A stretch of DNA of 64,000 bases from MFD04716-140 sp963703125 (GTDB taxonomy: Bacteria; Bacteroidota; Bacteroidia; Flavobacteriales; Flavobacteriaceae), in contig OY969790.1 of the NCBI GenBank assembly GCA_963703125.1, positions 2,542,001-2,606,000 of the forward strand. Reading direction: 5' to 3'. Position 1 is the stretch's first letter; every line of letters starts with the position of its first letter. Positions 27,500 through 36,885 of this stretch are shown here, piece after piece. Position numbers and translations under genes: made by a program. The notes under the pieces were generated by a model. That model saw only the letters and a list, made by a program, of their open reading frames with translations. It was not told the DNA's origin and made no database searches.

Positions 27500-27841
27500 A
27501 TGAAGAAACACTGTTTAGCACTTGATTTAAAAGATGACGAAGGCCTGATTGCCAAGTACGACGAGTATCACAGAAATGTATGGCCCGAAGTTTTAAAGAG
27601 CCTTAAAGATTCCGGTATTGAGCATATGGATATTTATAGAATTGCCAATCGCCTCGTTATGATTATCGAAGTATCGGATTCTTTTTCATATGAGAGAAAA
27701 GCCAAAATGGATGCGGATAATATAAAAGTGCAAGAATGGGAAGTATTGATGTGGAACTACCAGCAGGCATTGCCAATGGCCAAACCGGGCCAGAAATGGC
27801 TGCCTATGGAAAAAGTATTCGAATTCCCCGTAAAACACTAG
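27500..27841 (+). CDS. L-rhamnose mutarotase family protein (RhaM/YiiL-like)
   Basis: The 113-residue dimeric alpha/beta-barrel protein interconverts anomers of a 6-deoxyhexose. Diagnostic are YHRNVWPEV near 23-31 (His24 in the catalytic position), DIYRIANRLVMIIEV and the C-terminal KPGQKWLPMEKVFEF. In fucose-degrading gene sets this family prepares the beta-anomer for a sugar dehydrogenase. It is the last plus-strand gene of this region and converges with the heme c lipoprotein gene 44 bases away. Confidence 0.9.
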   Translation: MKKHCLALDLKDDEGLIAKYDEYHRNVWPEVLKSLKDSGIEHMDIYRIANRLVMIIEVSDSFSYERKAKMDADNIKVQEWEVLMWNYQQALPMAKPGQKWLPMEKVFEFPVKH

Positions 27842-27885
27842 TCGTAAAAAGATATCCGGCAACTTTCTTGTATTGATTCTCCAGT

Positions 27886-30800
27886 TTACTCCATGGGATG
27901 TTCTTTTAACAACTCGCTGGGTAAATAGAATCCTTCTTTGTCCTTAATGTCCGCCCGTATTTTTTTGACCTTATCGGGAGAAATTGCAGTTGCTTTGTTT
28001 CCAAAAGCATTCCGAACAAATGTCAATACGGAAGCGATTTCTGTATCGTTGAGCATACCGCCAAAAGGAGTCATTGGAACTTGACCGGGATAGGTTTTAC
28101 CTAATACCTCAATCGGTCCCATCATACCTTTAAGAGTAATTTTTATAAGTCGCTCTTCACTCCCGGTCACCCATGGTGATTCCGCCAAGGGAGGAAATTG
28201 GGAAGCGCTTAAACCTTTTCCATCGGCCTGGTGACAGGTTGCGCAAAAACCTTCCCTATTATATATTTCTTCACCCTTTGCGAACAAGTCCTTCTCAGCA
28301 CCTTTCAAATCAGTCTTCGTCTTACCCGATTCGGGATCTTCCCCGAGGATATGACCGTTAAAATGTGCAATCGCCGCCTCGTATGGCTTTTGCATCCATT
28401 CATCCAAAGGAAGTTTTCCAACGGCCTCCACTATGGGCAGGCCAATATTTTTAGGGAGCCAAGATGCCGCTACGAGTGCTTCCAAACGAACACGGGGATT
28501 CTCATCTTGCGCAGAGGACATCAAGACCGCTGCATGTTCGGGAATTTGATGCCCGGCATATCTCAAAATCCTTACAGCTGCAGCCCTCGCCCGAAAATCT
28601 TTGGCTTTTAACATTTGCTGAAGTAACTCATTATCAACTTGGTTCAATCCCCAACTGACCCATAAACCTTCCAAAATGTTATGCTCGTAAAGTGGATCAT
28701 TTTTGTCGAGCCCTTTTGCCCACTCCTTTAGTTTTGGAAGAACTTCTTTGGCATCCCTACCGCGTAGTTCCCGTCGCGTTCTATACCGCGTTCGGTATTC
28801 CGGTAATTTGAGATTATCCAATAGTTCATCGATACTGGCATCCACTATTTTTGCCGGTTTCACCAAAGGTCTTGATAGGTAGGTCATTCGATATACCCTG
28901 CCATGCACATGATCGCGCAAAGGGTCACGGGCGTTATGCTGCATATGGCCTATTAAAACATTGTGCCAATCAATGAAGTACAAAGAACCGTCGGGGGCAA
29001 ACTCCATGTCAACGGGCCTAAAATTGGGGTCCGTAGAGGTTATCAAATCCTTTTTGAATTTACTTACGTAACCGGCAGAATTAGGGTCATCGGTCATGGT
29101 ATGCTCCTTGGTGCCCAAAAACCCAATGGTGTTGTTGATAAGTATATCGCCCTGTAACTCTTCTGGAAAATGGCTACTTGATACAAATTCAAGACCAGAA
29201 GTAGGTCGTACGAGATGCTCTTTCTGAATCAAGTTTTTGGGTAAAGGCGACGCTTCCCCATATCTTGGTTTAATGGTACCGGGCATCATCCAAGTCATAT
29301 CGGGACCAGAGGTGTGTGCAAAGAAATTCTGTCCCCAATCATCAAAAGCAATACCCCATGGATTGGGGATTGGCAATTGTGCCGTTCTCTCCAAATAGTG
29401 GCGTTGAGGGCTATAACGATAGAAACCGCCATTAGTGCCCCGAACGGGGCCATAGGCCGTCTCAACATTAGTGTGCAGGAATACGCCTTCTGCCATATAA
29501 AGTGCACCTGAGGGATCTGCGCAAAACGCACTGATGGCATGGTGGGTATCATGGTCATCAAACCCGCTGAGTATAATTTCCTTTGTGTCCGCTTTATCGT
29601 CACCGTTCGTGTCCTTAAGTAAAACCAGATTTGTGCCCTGGGATACATATACCCCTTCCGGAGCAAACTCAAAACCAATTGTTAGGTGCAAACCATCTGC
29701 AAACGTTATTTGATTGTCGGCCTTACCATCACCATCCGTGTCCTCTAAAATTATGAGTTTGTCATTGGGTTTGCTATCACCTGGTCTGTAGTGGGGATAA
29801 CTGGGCATCACTGCAACCCAAAGCCTACCTTTATTATCAAAAGATAGCTGAACGGGATTCGCCAAATCCTTGAATTCTTCCTCCGAGGCGAAAAGCTCCA
29901 ATTTATAGCCTTGGGCCACTTTTATTTTATCAAGCGCCTCTTGACCGTACAAATATACAGGATTTCCCGACCCGTTTACTTCTTTATAGTTTGTTTCTAC
30001 CTTTGGTAGTTCTTTGGTCCTGGAATCCATGGCGGTGAGATCAGTTGGCAGTCCCTTGGCCGCATTCCAGATAGCCGTATCCCGATTGGCCGTCATCTGT
30101 CTTATTTTCTCAATTTCATAGGGGTAATTGTCAGGCCCAAAAGGGTCATAGCGTCTTCCATAGGCATGCACGCCGTTGGGAATCTTTATATCATTGTGCC
30201 AGAACCAGTTTTTTTCCATTACGGCATCATTCACCAATTTTCTATTGGATTCTGAAACATTTTTTTGTTCGCCAAAAATGTCATCGGCCAATAATTTTCC
30301 AAATTTTTGATAACCCAGGTCATTGAGCTGAAAACCATCAGCGGTCAAATCCTCCGATTCAGAGGCGTACCATAATTTTGTGGGATTAAAGGCATCTACG
30401 AAAAATACGCTGTCCTTAGTTGCAATTTCTCTCATGGCTTCGCTATACAAGGCCAAGTTTTTATTTTCCATCGTGCCATTTGGAAGGTCCATTTTGACCG
30501 AAAGATCTTCAAAGGCAATAGGCGAGACGATTACCAATTTTGGCGAACTTGTGCCATTATATTTTTGCTTTTTGGTATGCTCTATAAAGGCATGAAGTTC
30601 TTGTTTATAATTCTCGAGTCCCCCTTCACCTTCGAAAGATTCGTTATATCCAAAAAAAGCAATGACAATATCCGTTTTTAGTTGTGTCAACCATTCATCC
30701 TCTGTAGGAAAATGACCTATGCTTCCGGAAGGCTGGGCAAGTTCGGTTTGAAACTTTTCAGCACCTGGAAAAGCCCAAGGGGAATTTCGCGAGGAGTGTG

Positions 30801-31050
30801 GTCGAAAGCCCGGTGTGTTGCCACCGTCTGCCATGTTCCTTATAAAAAGCGTACTATCGGGATAACGCAATTGCATTTCCGTCTCAAAATACCCAAAATT
30901 CATCATTCGGGAACCGAGATTGTTTCCTATAATAACAATATGTGAATTCTTTGTAAAGGGAATTGTACGGTGCCTTTTTTCTGCACAGCCTATAAATAGA
31001 AACGTCAAACTTAGTAGGAGAAATACCGATTTAAAATGCTTTTTTATCAT
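27886..31050 (-). CDS. Giant lipoprotein: SGNH-like domain + dehydrogenase propeller + HEAT + heme c
   Basis: The 1054-residue protein has a lipobox at LFIGC (Cys22). Residues about 35-265 form an SGNH/GDSL-like fold (HIVIIGNNLGSRMM; FGYNES; DGFQLNDLGY). A PQQ-type dehydrogenase propeller follows from about 380 to 730 with calcium-like loops (EDTDGDGKADN, KDTNGDDKADT). HEAT repeats come next (about 760-900), then a cytochrome c domain with CATCH near residue 935. Similar architectures are plentiful in Planctomycetota and marine Bacteroidota. In the SGNH part the usual GDS serine is replaced (GNN), and so is the DxxH histidine (DGFQ), so esterase activity is doubtful. It closes a seven-gene operon, 11 bases after the Gfo/Idh gene. 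Confidence 0.85.
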   Translation of the reverse strand: MIKKHFKSVFLLLSLTFLFIGCAEKRHRTIPFTKNSHIVIIGNNLGSRMMNFGYFETEMQLRYPDSTLFIRNMADGGNTPGFRPHSSRNSPWAFPGAEKFQTELAQPSGSIGHFPTEDEWLTQLKTDIVIAFFGYNESFEGEGGLENYKQELHAFIEHTKKQKYNGTSSPKLVIVSPIAFEDLSVKMDLPNGTMENKNLALYSEAMREIATKDSVFFVDAFNPTKLWYASESEDLTADGFQLNDLGYQKFGKLLADDIFGEQKNVSESNRKLVNDAVMEKNWFWHNDIKIPNGVHAYGRRYDPFGPDNYPYEIEKIRQMTANRDTAIWNAAKGLPTDLTAMDSRTKELPKVETNYKEVNGSGNPVYLYGQEALDKIKVAQGYKLELFASEEEFKDLANPVQLSFDNKGRLWVAVMPSYPHYRPGDSKPNDKLIILEDTDGDGKADNQITFADGLHLTIGFEFAPEGVYVSQGTNLVLLKDTNGDDKADTKEIILSGFDDHDTHHAISAFCADPSGALYMAEGVFLHTNVETAYGPVRGTNGGFYRYSPQRHYLERTAQLPIPNPWGIAFDDWGQNFFAHTSGPDMTWMMPGTIKPRYGEASPLPKNLIQKEHLVRPTSGLEFVSSSHFPEELQGDILINNTIGFLGTKEHTMTDDPNSAGYVSKFKKDLITSTDPNFRPVDMEFAPDGSLYFIDWHNVLIGHMQHNARDPLRDHVHGRVYRMTYLSRPLVKPAKIVDASIDELLDNLKLPEYRTRYRTRRELRGRDAKEVLPKLKEWAKGLDKNDPLYEHNILEGLWVSWGLNQVDNELLQQMLKAKDFRARAAAVRILRYAGHQIPEHAAVLMSSAQDENPRVRLEALVAASWLPKNIGLPIVEAVGKLPLDEWMQKPYEAAIAHFNGHILGEDPESGKTKTDLKGAEKDLFAKGEEIYNREGFCATCHQADGKGLSASQFPPLAESPWVTGSEERLIKITLKGMMGPIEVLGKTYPGQVPMTPFGGMLNDTEIASVLTFVRNAFGNKATAISPDKVKKIRADIKDKEGFYLPSELLKEHPME

Positions 31051-31061
31051 CTAAAGTTTTT

Positions 31062-32036
31062 TTATGGTTGAAACTTCACGTGGATTCCTTTATCTACGGA
31101 AAGCTCGCAGGCTTCTATAATTTTTTGGCAACTGATGGCATCTTCCAAGCTGGAGAGTGGATTTTCATTTTTGCGGATTACCTGATCAATAAAATGGGTT
31201 GCTGTATTTTTTATAGACTCGGGATAACAGTAATAAGTCTGGGAATGGGCACCGTTACGGTCATTTATGACCCAATCCCTATAACTGTATCGTGTACTTC
31301 CCTTCGTGCCGATTACCTTGATGATACAGGTCCATGGGTCACCTGCATGATCATCGTTGGCAAAACTTGCGCAAAGATGGCTTAACGATCCGTTCTGCAT
31401 CTGCATATTGGCCATGGCAACATTTTCTTGAGGGGCCAATGAAGCATCGGAAGTATGTTTGAGACATGAAATGGTTTTGGGCATTCCCGCCAAATACAGC
31501 ATTGTATAGGAATGGTGTGTCAATATCTGACGGATTACCCCTGGGTATTTTGCCCGAATTTCATGTGCATGATGAATATTGTACATCATATAGAACTGGG
31601 TTACATCTCCCAAACTGCCATTCTGAATCATTTCTTTTGCCCTTCTGATACCCGATTCATATATATAGTTGTGCACGGGCATGCATTTAACCCCAGCCGT
31701 TGTCACGGCCTTTCGCATTTTCAGAAGCTCATCTATGTTTGAAGCCGCAGGTTTTTCCACCAAAATATGTTTTCCTGCATTGGCGGATTTGACAGTGTAT
31801 TCGCAATGCGTTTCCATATTGGTCAATATAAAAACAGCATCAATTTTTGGGTCATTCAAAAGAGCATCGACAGTTGTATATGATTTGCAACCAAATTTTG
31901 CGGCTTTCAGCACTGCTTTGTCGGGTGTACGGTTCCATAGCCCTATCAACTCGGCTCCATGTAAGGCATTGATGGCTTCCGCATGCAAATCTGCAATATC
32001 CCCAGCGCCTATAAATCCTATTCCAATGGATTTCAT
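31062..32036 (-). CDS. Gfo/Idh/MocA-family oxidoreductase (short form)
   Basis: The 324-residue NAD(P)-dependent enzyme has an N-terminal Rossmann domain (GIGFIGAGDIADLHAEA, 4-20) and the EKP motif (HILVEKPAAS, about 90-99) with the catalytic Lys. A C-terminal alpha/beta domain binds the sugar. Family members oxidise or reduce sugars, inositols and amino-sugars, and some oxidise glycosides at C3. It lies in a minus-strand operon with a second Gfo/Idh, a zinc dehydrogenase and a TIM-barrel protein. Confidence 0.9.
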   Translation of the reverse strand: MKSIGIGFIGAGDIADLHAEAINALHGAELIGLWNRTPDKAVLKAAKFGCKSYTTVDALLNDPKIDAVFILTNMETHCEYTVKSANAGKHILVEKPAASNIDELLKMRKAVTTAGVKCMPVHNYIYESGIRRAKEMIQNGSLGDVTQFYMMYNIHHAHEIRAKYPGVIRQILTHHSYTMLYLAGMPKTISCLKHTSDASLAPQENVAMANMQMQNGSLSHLCASFANDDHAGDPWTCIIKVIGTKGSTRYSYRDWVINDRNGAHSQTYYCYPESIKNTATHFIDQVIRKNENPLSSLEDAISCQKIIEACELSVDKGIHVKFQP

Positions 32037-32075
32037 CTAGTACTATTTTTATTATGAACCAAAGACTAGTTGTTA

Positions 32076-33095
32076 TTAAGAACTGGCTCTCGAATATTCC
32101 AAAGTTCCTTTTTCCGCCATTCCCTTGAATTCGATCAGGGATTTACGAACACCTTCCGATATTTCCGTAAGTGGAAGATTCTTAAAAGTATTATTTATTT
32201 TCTGATGGCTCAAATCCGATACGAATAAATTGGGCGAGGCACCTTCCGCAACCGATATTTTTACGTAATCACCCAGACCCAAATCACTCGCCTGTTGCCT
32301 GACAATTTCAAGGAATTCGGTTATCGCTATTGTTTTTCCTTTAATGTTAAATGCTCCAAATCCTTTATACTCCTGTAAGGTGCAGGCCGCAAAATGACTG
32401 CCGACATCCTCCACAAAATGATAGTTTTCACGCCCGTCATAGGGCATTTCAAAAGGCATCAATTCCCCTGAAACCGACCCTATGGCTATGGCTTTCAAGA
32501 CATTTGTAGGTGCTGAGGTCTTTCCCTTGTCCCTGCCTTTTCCGTAGGTCGTGTTTATTCGCAAACAAACTGTCGGGACTTCTGTAATATCGTAAAACAA
32601 ACGTGCCAGATGTTCCCCAGCCAGTTTCCAGATACCGTAATGGTTTGGGGGAGCCAATTGGGCATCTTCCTTAATCCCCTGCGCAGGATACATTGAACGC
32701 ATGCCATAAACCGCTGCCGAACTGGCAAAGACAAATCTTTTGAGATTGGGCAGTTTTTCGGCAACATCGAACAAGACCATGGTGCCCCCCGTATTGATTT
32801 CCATTCCTCCGATATGGTCATTGGAACAATCTGGGCTTTGATAAGCGCCAAGATGAATAATATGTGTAGGATTTATCTTCGGAAGCATTTCCTTAATAGC
32901 TGCATAATCAGAAACATCCAATTTAATAAATTCCAGTCGCGGATCTAAATTGTCGCCCAGCCATAATTTTAAGGGATCTGTATTGTTGGATCGTGTTGCA
33001 ATTACAATTTTGCCTACTTCCGGCGACTGCAAAAGTTTATAGATGGTTACGGAACCAATACACCCGGTTCCTCCGGTAATGAAAATTCTATGCAT
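32076..33095 (-). CDS. NAD-dependent epimerase/dehydratase (extended SDR)
   Basis: The 339-residue protein has the extended-SDR nucleotide site ITGGTGCIGSVTIY (5-18) and SSAAVYG (about 123-129). The catalytic pair lies in PNHYGIWKLAGEH, where Tyr-x3-Lys is YGIWK. It acts on a sugar or sugar nucleotide, for example as a C4-epimerase or a lactone/aldose dehydrogenase. The catabolic operon (39 bases to the Gfo/Idh gene, 24 bases from the DUF1059 gene) argues against a surface-polysaccharide role. Confidence 0.85.
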   Translation of the reverse strand: MHRIFITGGTGCIGSVTIYKLLQSPEVGKIVIATRSNNTDPLKLWLGDNLDPRLEFIKLDVSDYAAIKEMLPKINPTHIIHLGAYQSPDCSNDHIGGMEINTGGTMVLFDVAEKLPNLKRFVFASSAAVYGMRSMYPAQGIKEDAQLAPPNHYGIWKLAGEHLARLFYDITEVPTVCLRINTTYGKGRDKGKTSAPTNVLKAIAIGSVSGELMPFEMPYDGRENYHFVEDVGSHFAACTLQEYKGFGAFNIKGKTIAITEFLEIVRQQASDLGLGDYVKISVAEGASPNLFVSDLSHQKINNTFKNLPLTEISEGVRKSLIEFKGMAEKGTLEYSRASS

Positions 33096-33119
33096 ATTTT
33101 TGGAATGTTTTCTTTGTTG

Positions 33120-33362
33120 TTATGGAAGGCCTTCAAAATCTTTCCTTTTGTTATTGAACCACTCGCTCATAGCATCTGGAGATTTCATAAGTACCTGCAT
33201 GTCGTTCATTGCCTTAAGATGGGCTTTATCACCCTTTTGGAACATTTCCATACCGTGCTTTTTACTCATTACTACGATTTCTTCAAAAGTGTTGGCTTGA
33301 AACACCTTTTCACAGGCACCACCCAATTGCTTACAGGTCATTGTTTTCATGAACTTTTTCAT
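33120..33362 (-). CDS. DUF1059-like small protein
   Basis: The 80-residue soluble protein starts MKKFMKTMTCKQLGGAC, with two cysteines seven residues apart (Cys10, Cys17). A helical segment follows (NTFEEIVVMSKKHGMEMFQK). This matches the general pattern of the DUF1059 family, whose function is not known. It lies tightly inside the oxidoreductase operon (34 bases after the zinc dehydrogenase, 24 before the epimerase), so it is very likely a real, expressed gene. Confidence 0.75.
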   Translation of the reverse strand: MKKFMKTMTCKQLGGACEKVFQANTFEEIVVMSKKHGMEMFQKGDKAHLKAMNDMQVLMKSPDAMSEWFNNKRKDFEGLP

Positions 33363-33396
33363 TTAATGAAGGGCTATCGCTTATGGGTTGAGTATT

Positions 33397-34509
33397 TCAA
33401 TTCATTTTTACTACGGCCTTTACATTGTTGGCTTTTATGGAATCCTCAAAGGCTTGGGTTATGTCCTTAAAATCATAAAAATCGGTATAATGTTCAGATG
33501 GGAATACACCCGTCACCATTAATTTCTGGGCAATCATGTAATCTTCCCGACAAGATCCCATGGAACCGCGCATGTTCAAAGAGGTACGCGTGAGATGGGT
33601 AGCGTTGATTTCCACTTCTTTGGGATAGGTGGCAATTACGCAAATATCCCCCTCGGGACGTACCACGGATATTGCTTCTGTCAAAACCTGTGGCACGCCA
33701 GAGCATTCAATGAGAAGATCTACCTTCCCACTAACCCCGAAAGGTACCCCTTTCTCGTCCGAAAGACCTTTTTGCAATTGAATTGCCAAAGTATTCTCGG
33801 GTGAAACCTCTATGGTCATGAAACCTCTTTCTTTGGCCTTTTTTAATCGGATATCACGATCATGCACTATTCCCGTGACGGCCACCCGGGCACCTGCGGC
33901 GCGCGCTACCTCGGCGGACATTAATCCAATGATCCCACATCCCGTAACTACAACATCTTGGCCTGGTTTGATATTGCATTTGTTGTAAAGGGCATTCACA
34001 ATGATCGACAAGGGTTCTACCAAGGCACCTTGTGCAGGAGTCAATCCCTCCATTAGATGTACCACACGATCAGACTCCAGCACCACACGCTGACCAAAAC
34101 CACCATTCCTATGAAAGCCAATAATCTGCTTTTTCGGACAGAGGTTCCATTTGGCAATGCTGCATGCCGGACAATCTTCATCTTGGCAACCCAGCATGGC
34201 CAACGGAGTAAAAATATCACCCACTTTGACATCACCATGGTCACCGGGACCCAATTCCAGAACCTCGGCACTGAACTCATGGCCAATAACCCTGGGACGT
34301 TCTACCCAATCAAAGTTTGGTTTCCCGAGCGTAGCACTATTGTCCGAACCGCAAATGCCGGTATATAAAGTCTTGGCCAAAATCTCGCCCTCCTTTAGCT
34401 TCGGTATCTCCATTTCTACAACGCTAGTGTTCCTTGTTACCGAACCTTCCGAACCTGGATATATCTTTTCCCTGCCCTGAAGACAAAATCCCTTTATTGA
34501 TTCACTCAT
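33397..34509 (-). CDS. Zinc-dependent medium-chain sugar/polyol dehydrogenase
   Basis: The 370-residue MDR enzyme has catalytic zinc ligands Cys53 (TGICGSDN) with His77-Glu78 (GHEF). The structural zinc lobe has Cys108, Cys113, Cys116 and Cys124 (GCQDEDCPACSIAKWNLC). The NAD site VVTGCGIIGLMSAEVARAAG is near 187-206. It resembles glucose, sorbitol or threonine dehydrogenases and should oxidise a secondary hydroxyl of a sugar. It is flanked by a Gfo/Idh gene (79 bases) and the DUF1059 gene (34 bases). Confidence 0.9.
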   Translation of the reverse strand: MSESIKGFCLQGREKIYPGSEGSVTRNTSVVEMEIPKLKEGEILAKTLYTGICGSDNSATLGKPNFDWVERPRVIGHEFSAEVLELGPGDHGDVKVGDIFTPLAMLGCQDEDCPACSIAKWNLCPKKQIIGFHRNGGFGQRVVLESDRVVHLMEGLTPAQGALVEPLSIIVNALYNKCNIKPGQDVVVTGCGIIGLMSAEVARAAGARVAVTGIVHDRDIRLKKAKERGFMTIEVSPENTLAIQLQKGLSDEKGVPFGVSGKVDLLIECSGVPQVLTEAISVVRPEGDICVIATYPKEVEINATHLTRTSLNMRGSMGSCREDYMIAQKLMVTGVFPSEHYTDFYDFKDITQAFEDSIKANNVKAVVKMN

Positions 34510-34588
34510 TTTTGTTTATTGTTAACCGTTATTGGTTGATCGTTTTTTATGGTCTAAGGAAGTTACCACCCACTACATGCACCAACCA

Positions 34589-35746
34589 CTACTTCCAATG
34601 AACCCCTGTATTTTTCCAACTTTTGGATTTGGCCGATTCAAGTACGGCCTCACAAACTTTCTGTGTTTCTTGTGCCTCTTTGAAAGTTGGAGAGCATTGT
34701 TTTCCTTCCTCCAAACACTTCAGAAAATCAGCTATTTGATGTACAAAACTGTGTTCATATCCAATAGACAGACCAGGAACCCACCACTTATCCATATACG
34801 GATGGTCACCATCGGTAACATGGATAGATCGCCAGCCACGTTCCTTGGATTCATCTCTGTGATCAAAATATTCCAGACGTGTAAGATCATGCAAATCCCA
34901 TTTAATGGAAGCATGTTCACCGTTTATTTCAAATGTATAAAGTGCCTTATGTCCTCGTGCGTATCTCGTTGATTCAAAAACGCCCAGCGAGCCATTATCA
35001 AAATGACAGTGGAAGATGCATGCATCGTCAATCGTCACTTTCTGAACTTCGCCGGATGCCGTATGCGTTCTTTCTTTAATGAAGGTCTCGGTCATGGCCG
35101 AAACATCTTTTATGCCTCCGTTCAACCACATGGCGGTATCAATGCAATGTGCCAAAAGATCTCCCGTAACTCCTGAACCGGCAGCATCATTGTCCAGACG
35201 CCAAAGCCCTTCGCCACCCTGCGGCAATTCGGGACTTATGGTCCAATCCTGGAGAAAATTGGCCCGATAATGGAAAATTCTTCCCAGTTTTCCGGCATCT
35301 ATCAATTGCTTTGCCAAGGTTACGGCAGGCAGTCGCCTGTAATTGTAATACACCGTATTGGCCACACCTGCTTTTTCCACTGCGTCCACCATGGGCTGTG
35401 CTTCGGCAACCGTCCTTGCCAACGGTTTTTCACAAAGAATCATTTTTCCTGCCTTAGCAGCCGCTATGGCAATCTCGGCGTGCATATTATTGGGCGTACA
35501 GATATCAATTGCATCAATGTCATCCCTTGCAATCACCTTGCGCCAGTCCGTTTCCGTGTTTTCGTACCCCCATTGTTCGGCAAAAGCCTTTAGGCGTTCT
35601 TCATTGCGGGCACAGACCACCTTCAATACAGGTCGATAACTTAATTCGGGAAAAAAATCATTGACTCTTTTATATCCATTGGTATGGGTTCGCCCCATGA
35701 ATCCGTACCCTATTAAACCTATTCTTAGTTCTTTTTTATTTGACAT
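34589..35746 (-). CDS. Gfo/Idh/MocA-family oxidoreductase (long form)
   Basis: The 385-residue protein has the Rossmann motif GLIGYGFMGRTHTNGYKRV (9-27), the EKP motif MILCEKPLART (about 104-114) and a substrate-side domain with GGEGLWRLDNDAAGSGVTGD and the His-Asp pair of LLAHCIDTAM. It probably oxidises a sugar using tightly bound or free NAD. It is preceded by the TIM-barrel gene (90 bases) and followed by the zinc dehydrogenase. Having two members of this family in one operon is typical for keto-sugar or inositol-like pathways. Confidence 0.92.
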   Translation of the reverse strand: MSNKKELRIGLIGYGFMGRTHTNGYKRVNDFFPELSYRPVLKVVCARNEERLKAFAEQWGYENTETDWRKVIARDDIDAIDICTPNNMHAEIAIAAAKAGKMILCEKPLARTVAEAQPMVDAVEKAGVANTVYYNYRRLPAVTLAKQLIDAGKLGRIFHYRANFLQDWTISPELPQGGEGLWRLDNDAAGSGVTGDLLAHCIDTAMWLNGGIKDVSAMTETFIKERTHTASGEVQKVTIDDACIFHCHFDNGSLGVFESTRYARGHKALYTFEINGEHASIKWDLHDLTRLEYFDHRDESKERGWRSIHVTDGDHPYMDKWWVPGLSIGYEHSFVHQIADFLKCLEEGKQCSPTFKEAQETQKVCEAVLESAKSKSWKNTGVHWK

Positions 35747-35836
35747 TATTTCGATTACTAGTTGATCTTATTCGTTGCTGGTTTTTTGTGAATGTTTGAC
35801 GCTGGCAGGTTGTTATAATCCTGGTCAATTCACTAA

Positions 35837-36885
35837 TCACTTCGCTTCATACCACCCGTGCATTTCGCGCACCTTTATCATGGCACCCAAAATATCGTTC
35901 CATGTTTTGGGCTTCATCATTACATCATTGGGAAACATACACCCATCCCAGCAAATATGTTTGAACTTTTTGGTCAATATCCCTTTTTCATCCCGAAGCC
36001 AATGGCCCGAATCTACGGCAATATCCAATTTTCCATTGGGGTCCGAAGCTTGACAATGCCTACCGGTCTTATCATGTGATCCCGAACCGTAAACTGTGCC
36101 GTCGTTTTGAGCCACGTGGAAATCAATGGTCCAAGGGCGAAGCGCGGCACTAACGGTTTTAAGTCCTTCGGTCAAAGTAGCACGATCGTTCCAATCAAAA
36201 TTTTCGGGTAGTATTCGCTCGTCCGGTTTGTTATAACCCAATAGGTACAGAAGAGTATGTGCCATATCAGCTTGAAATCCAATATTGGGACGATCAACGG
36301 CCTCAAGGGTATTGACCATGGTCTTCCAACCGTGCATTCCGCCCCAACAAATTTCACCCTCTGCCGCCAATGATTCGCCGTATCCGGCTGCGACATCACA
36401 TGCTTCACGAAAAGTCTGGGCAATCAGTTTTGTGTTTCCAGCTGGATCTTTGGCCCAACTTTCTGGATCAACGGAAGAATCGATACGGACGACCCCGTGA
36501 GGACGTATTCCCAGTTCCCTTAATTTCTGTCCAATTTCACACGCCTTGCGAACTTGGGTCACAAACTGCTTTCGTTCCGCTGTGCTACCCATCGCGGAAC
36601 CACCACCCGTGCCCGCCCAAATAGGGGCGACCAGACTTCCAATTTCCAGATTCTTGGCCTGTGCCTTATCGGCCATTTTTTTGATTCCGTCATCTGTGGA
36701 ATCAATGTCTAAATGAGGGTCGCCACGAACAGGTCAAATCCATCGAATTTAACACCGTTTACTTCCGCATTGGCGGTAAGTTCTATCATAGTGTCGATTG
36801 AAATGGGAGGTTCGGAATCTGGTCCTTTTCCTACCACTCCAGGCCAGGACGCATTGTGGAGTTTGGGGTAATTGTTTGCAGGCAT
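35837..36885 (-). pseudogene. Sugar isomerase/epimerase-like TIM barrel, frameshifted
   Basis: A start at 36885 gives MPANNYPKLHNASWPGVVGK and continues to FDGFDLFV, where the frame ends at an early TAG after ATLI. The following frame resumes immediately as DPHLDIDSTDDGIKK (before the next ATG at 36676) and runs to 35837, ending MIKVREMHGWYEAK. Adding one base near 36,721-36,727 (for example GG to GGG, giving GTG GGC GAC) joins both into one protein of about 349 residues. The barrel includes GGMHGWKTMVN, NIGFQADMAHTLLY, TIDFHVAQNDGTVYGSGSHD and GHWLRDEKG. It is first in the oxidoreductase operon. Either the gene is recently broken or the sequence lost a base in a G run. Confidence 0.8.

Noticed and set aside
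30380..30595. Plus-strand frames inside the giant heme c lipoprotein gene and similar frames elsewhere
   Set aside because: They are shadows of strongly coding opposite-strand genes with clear family motifs.
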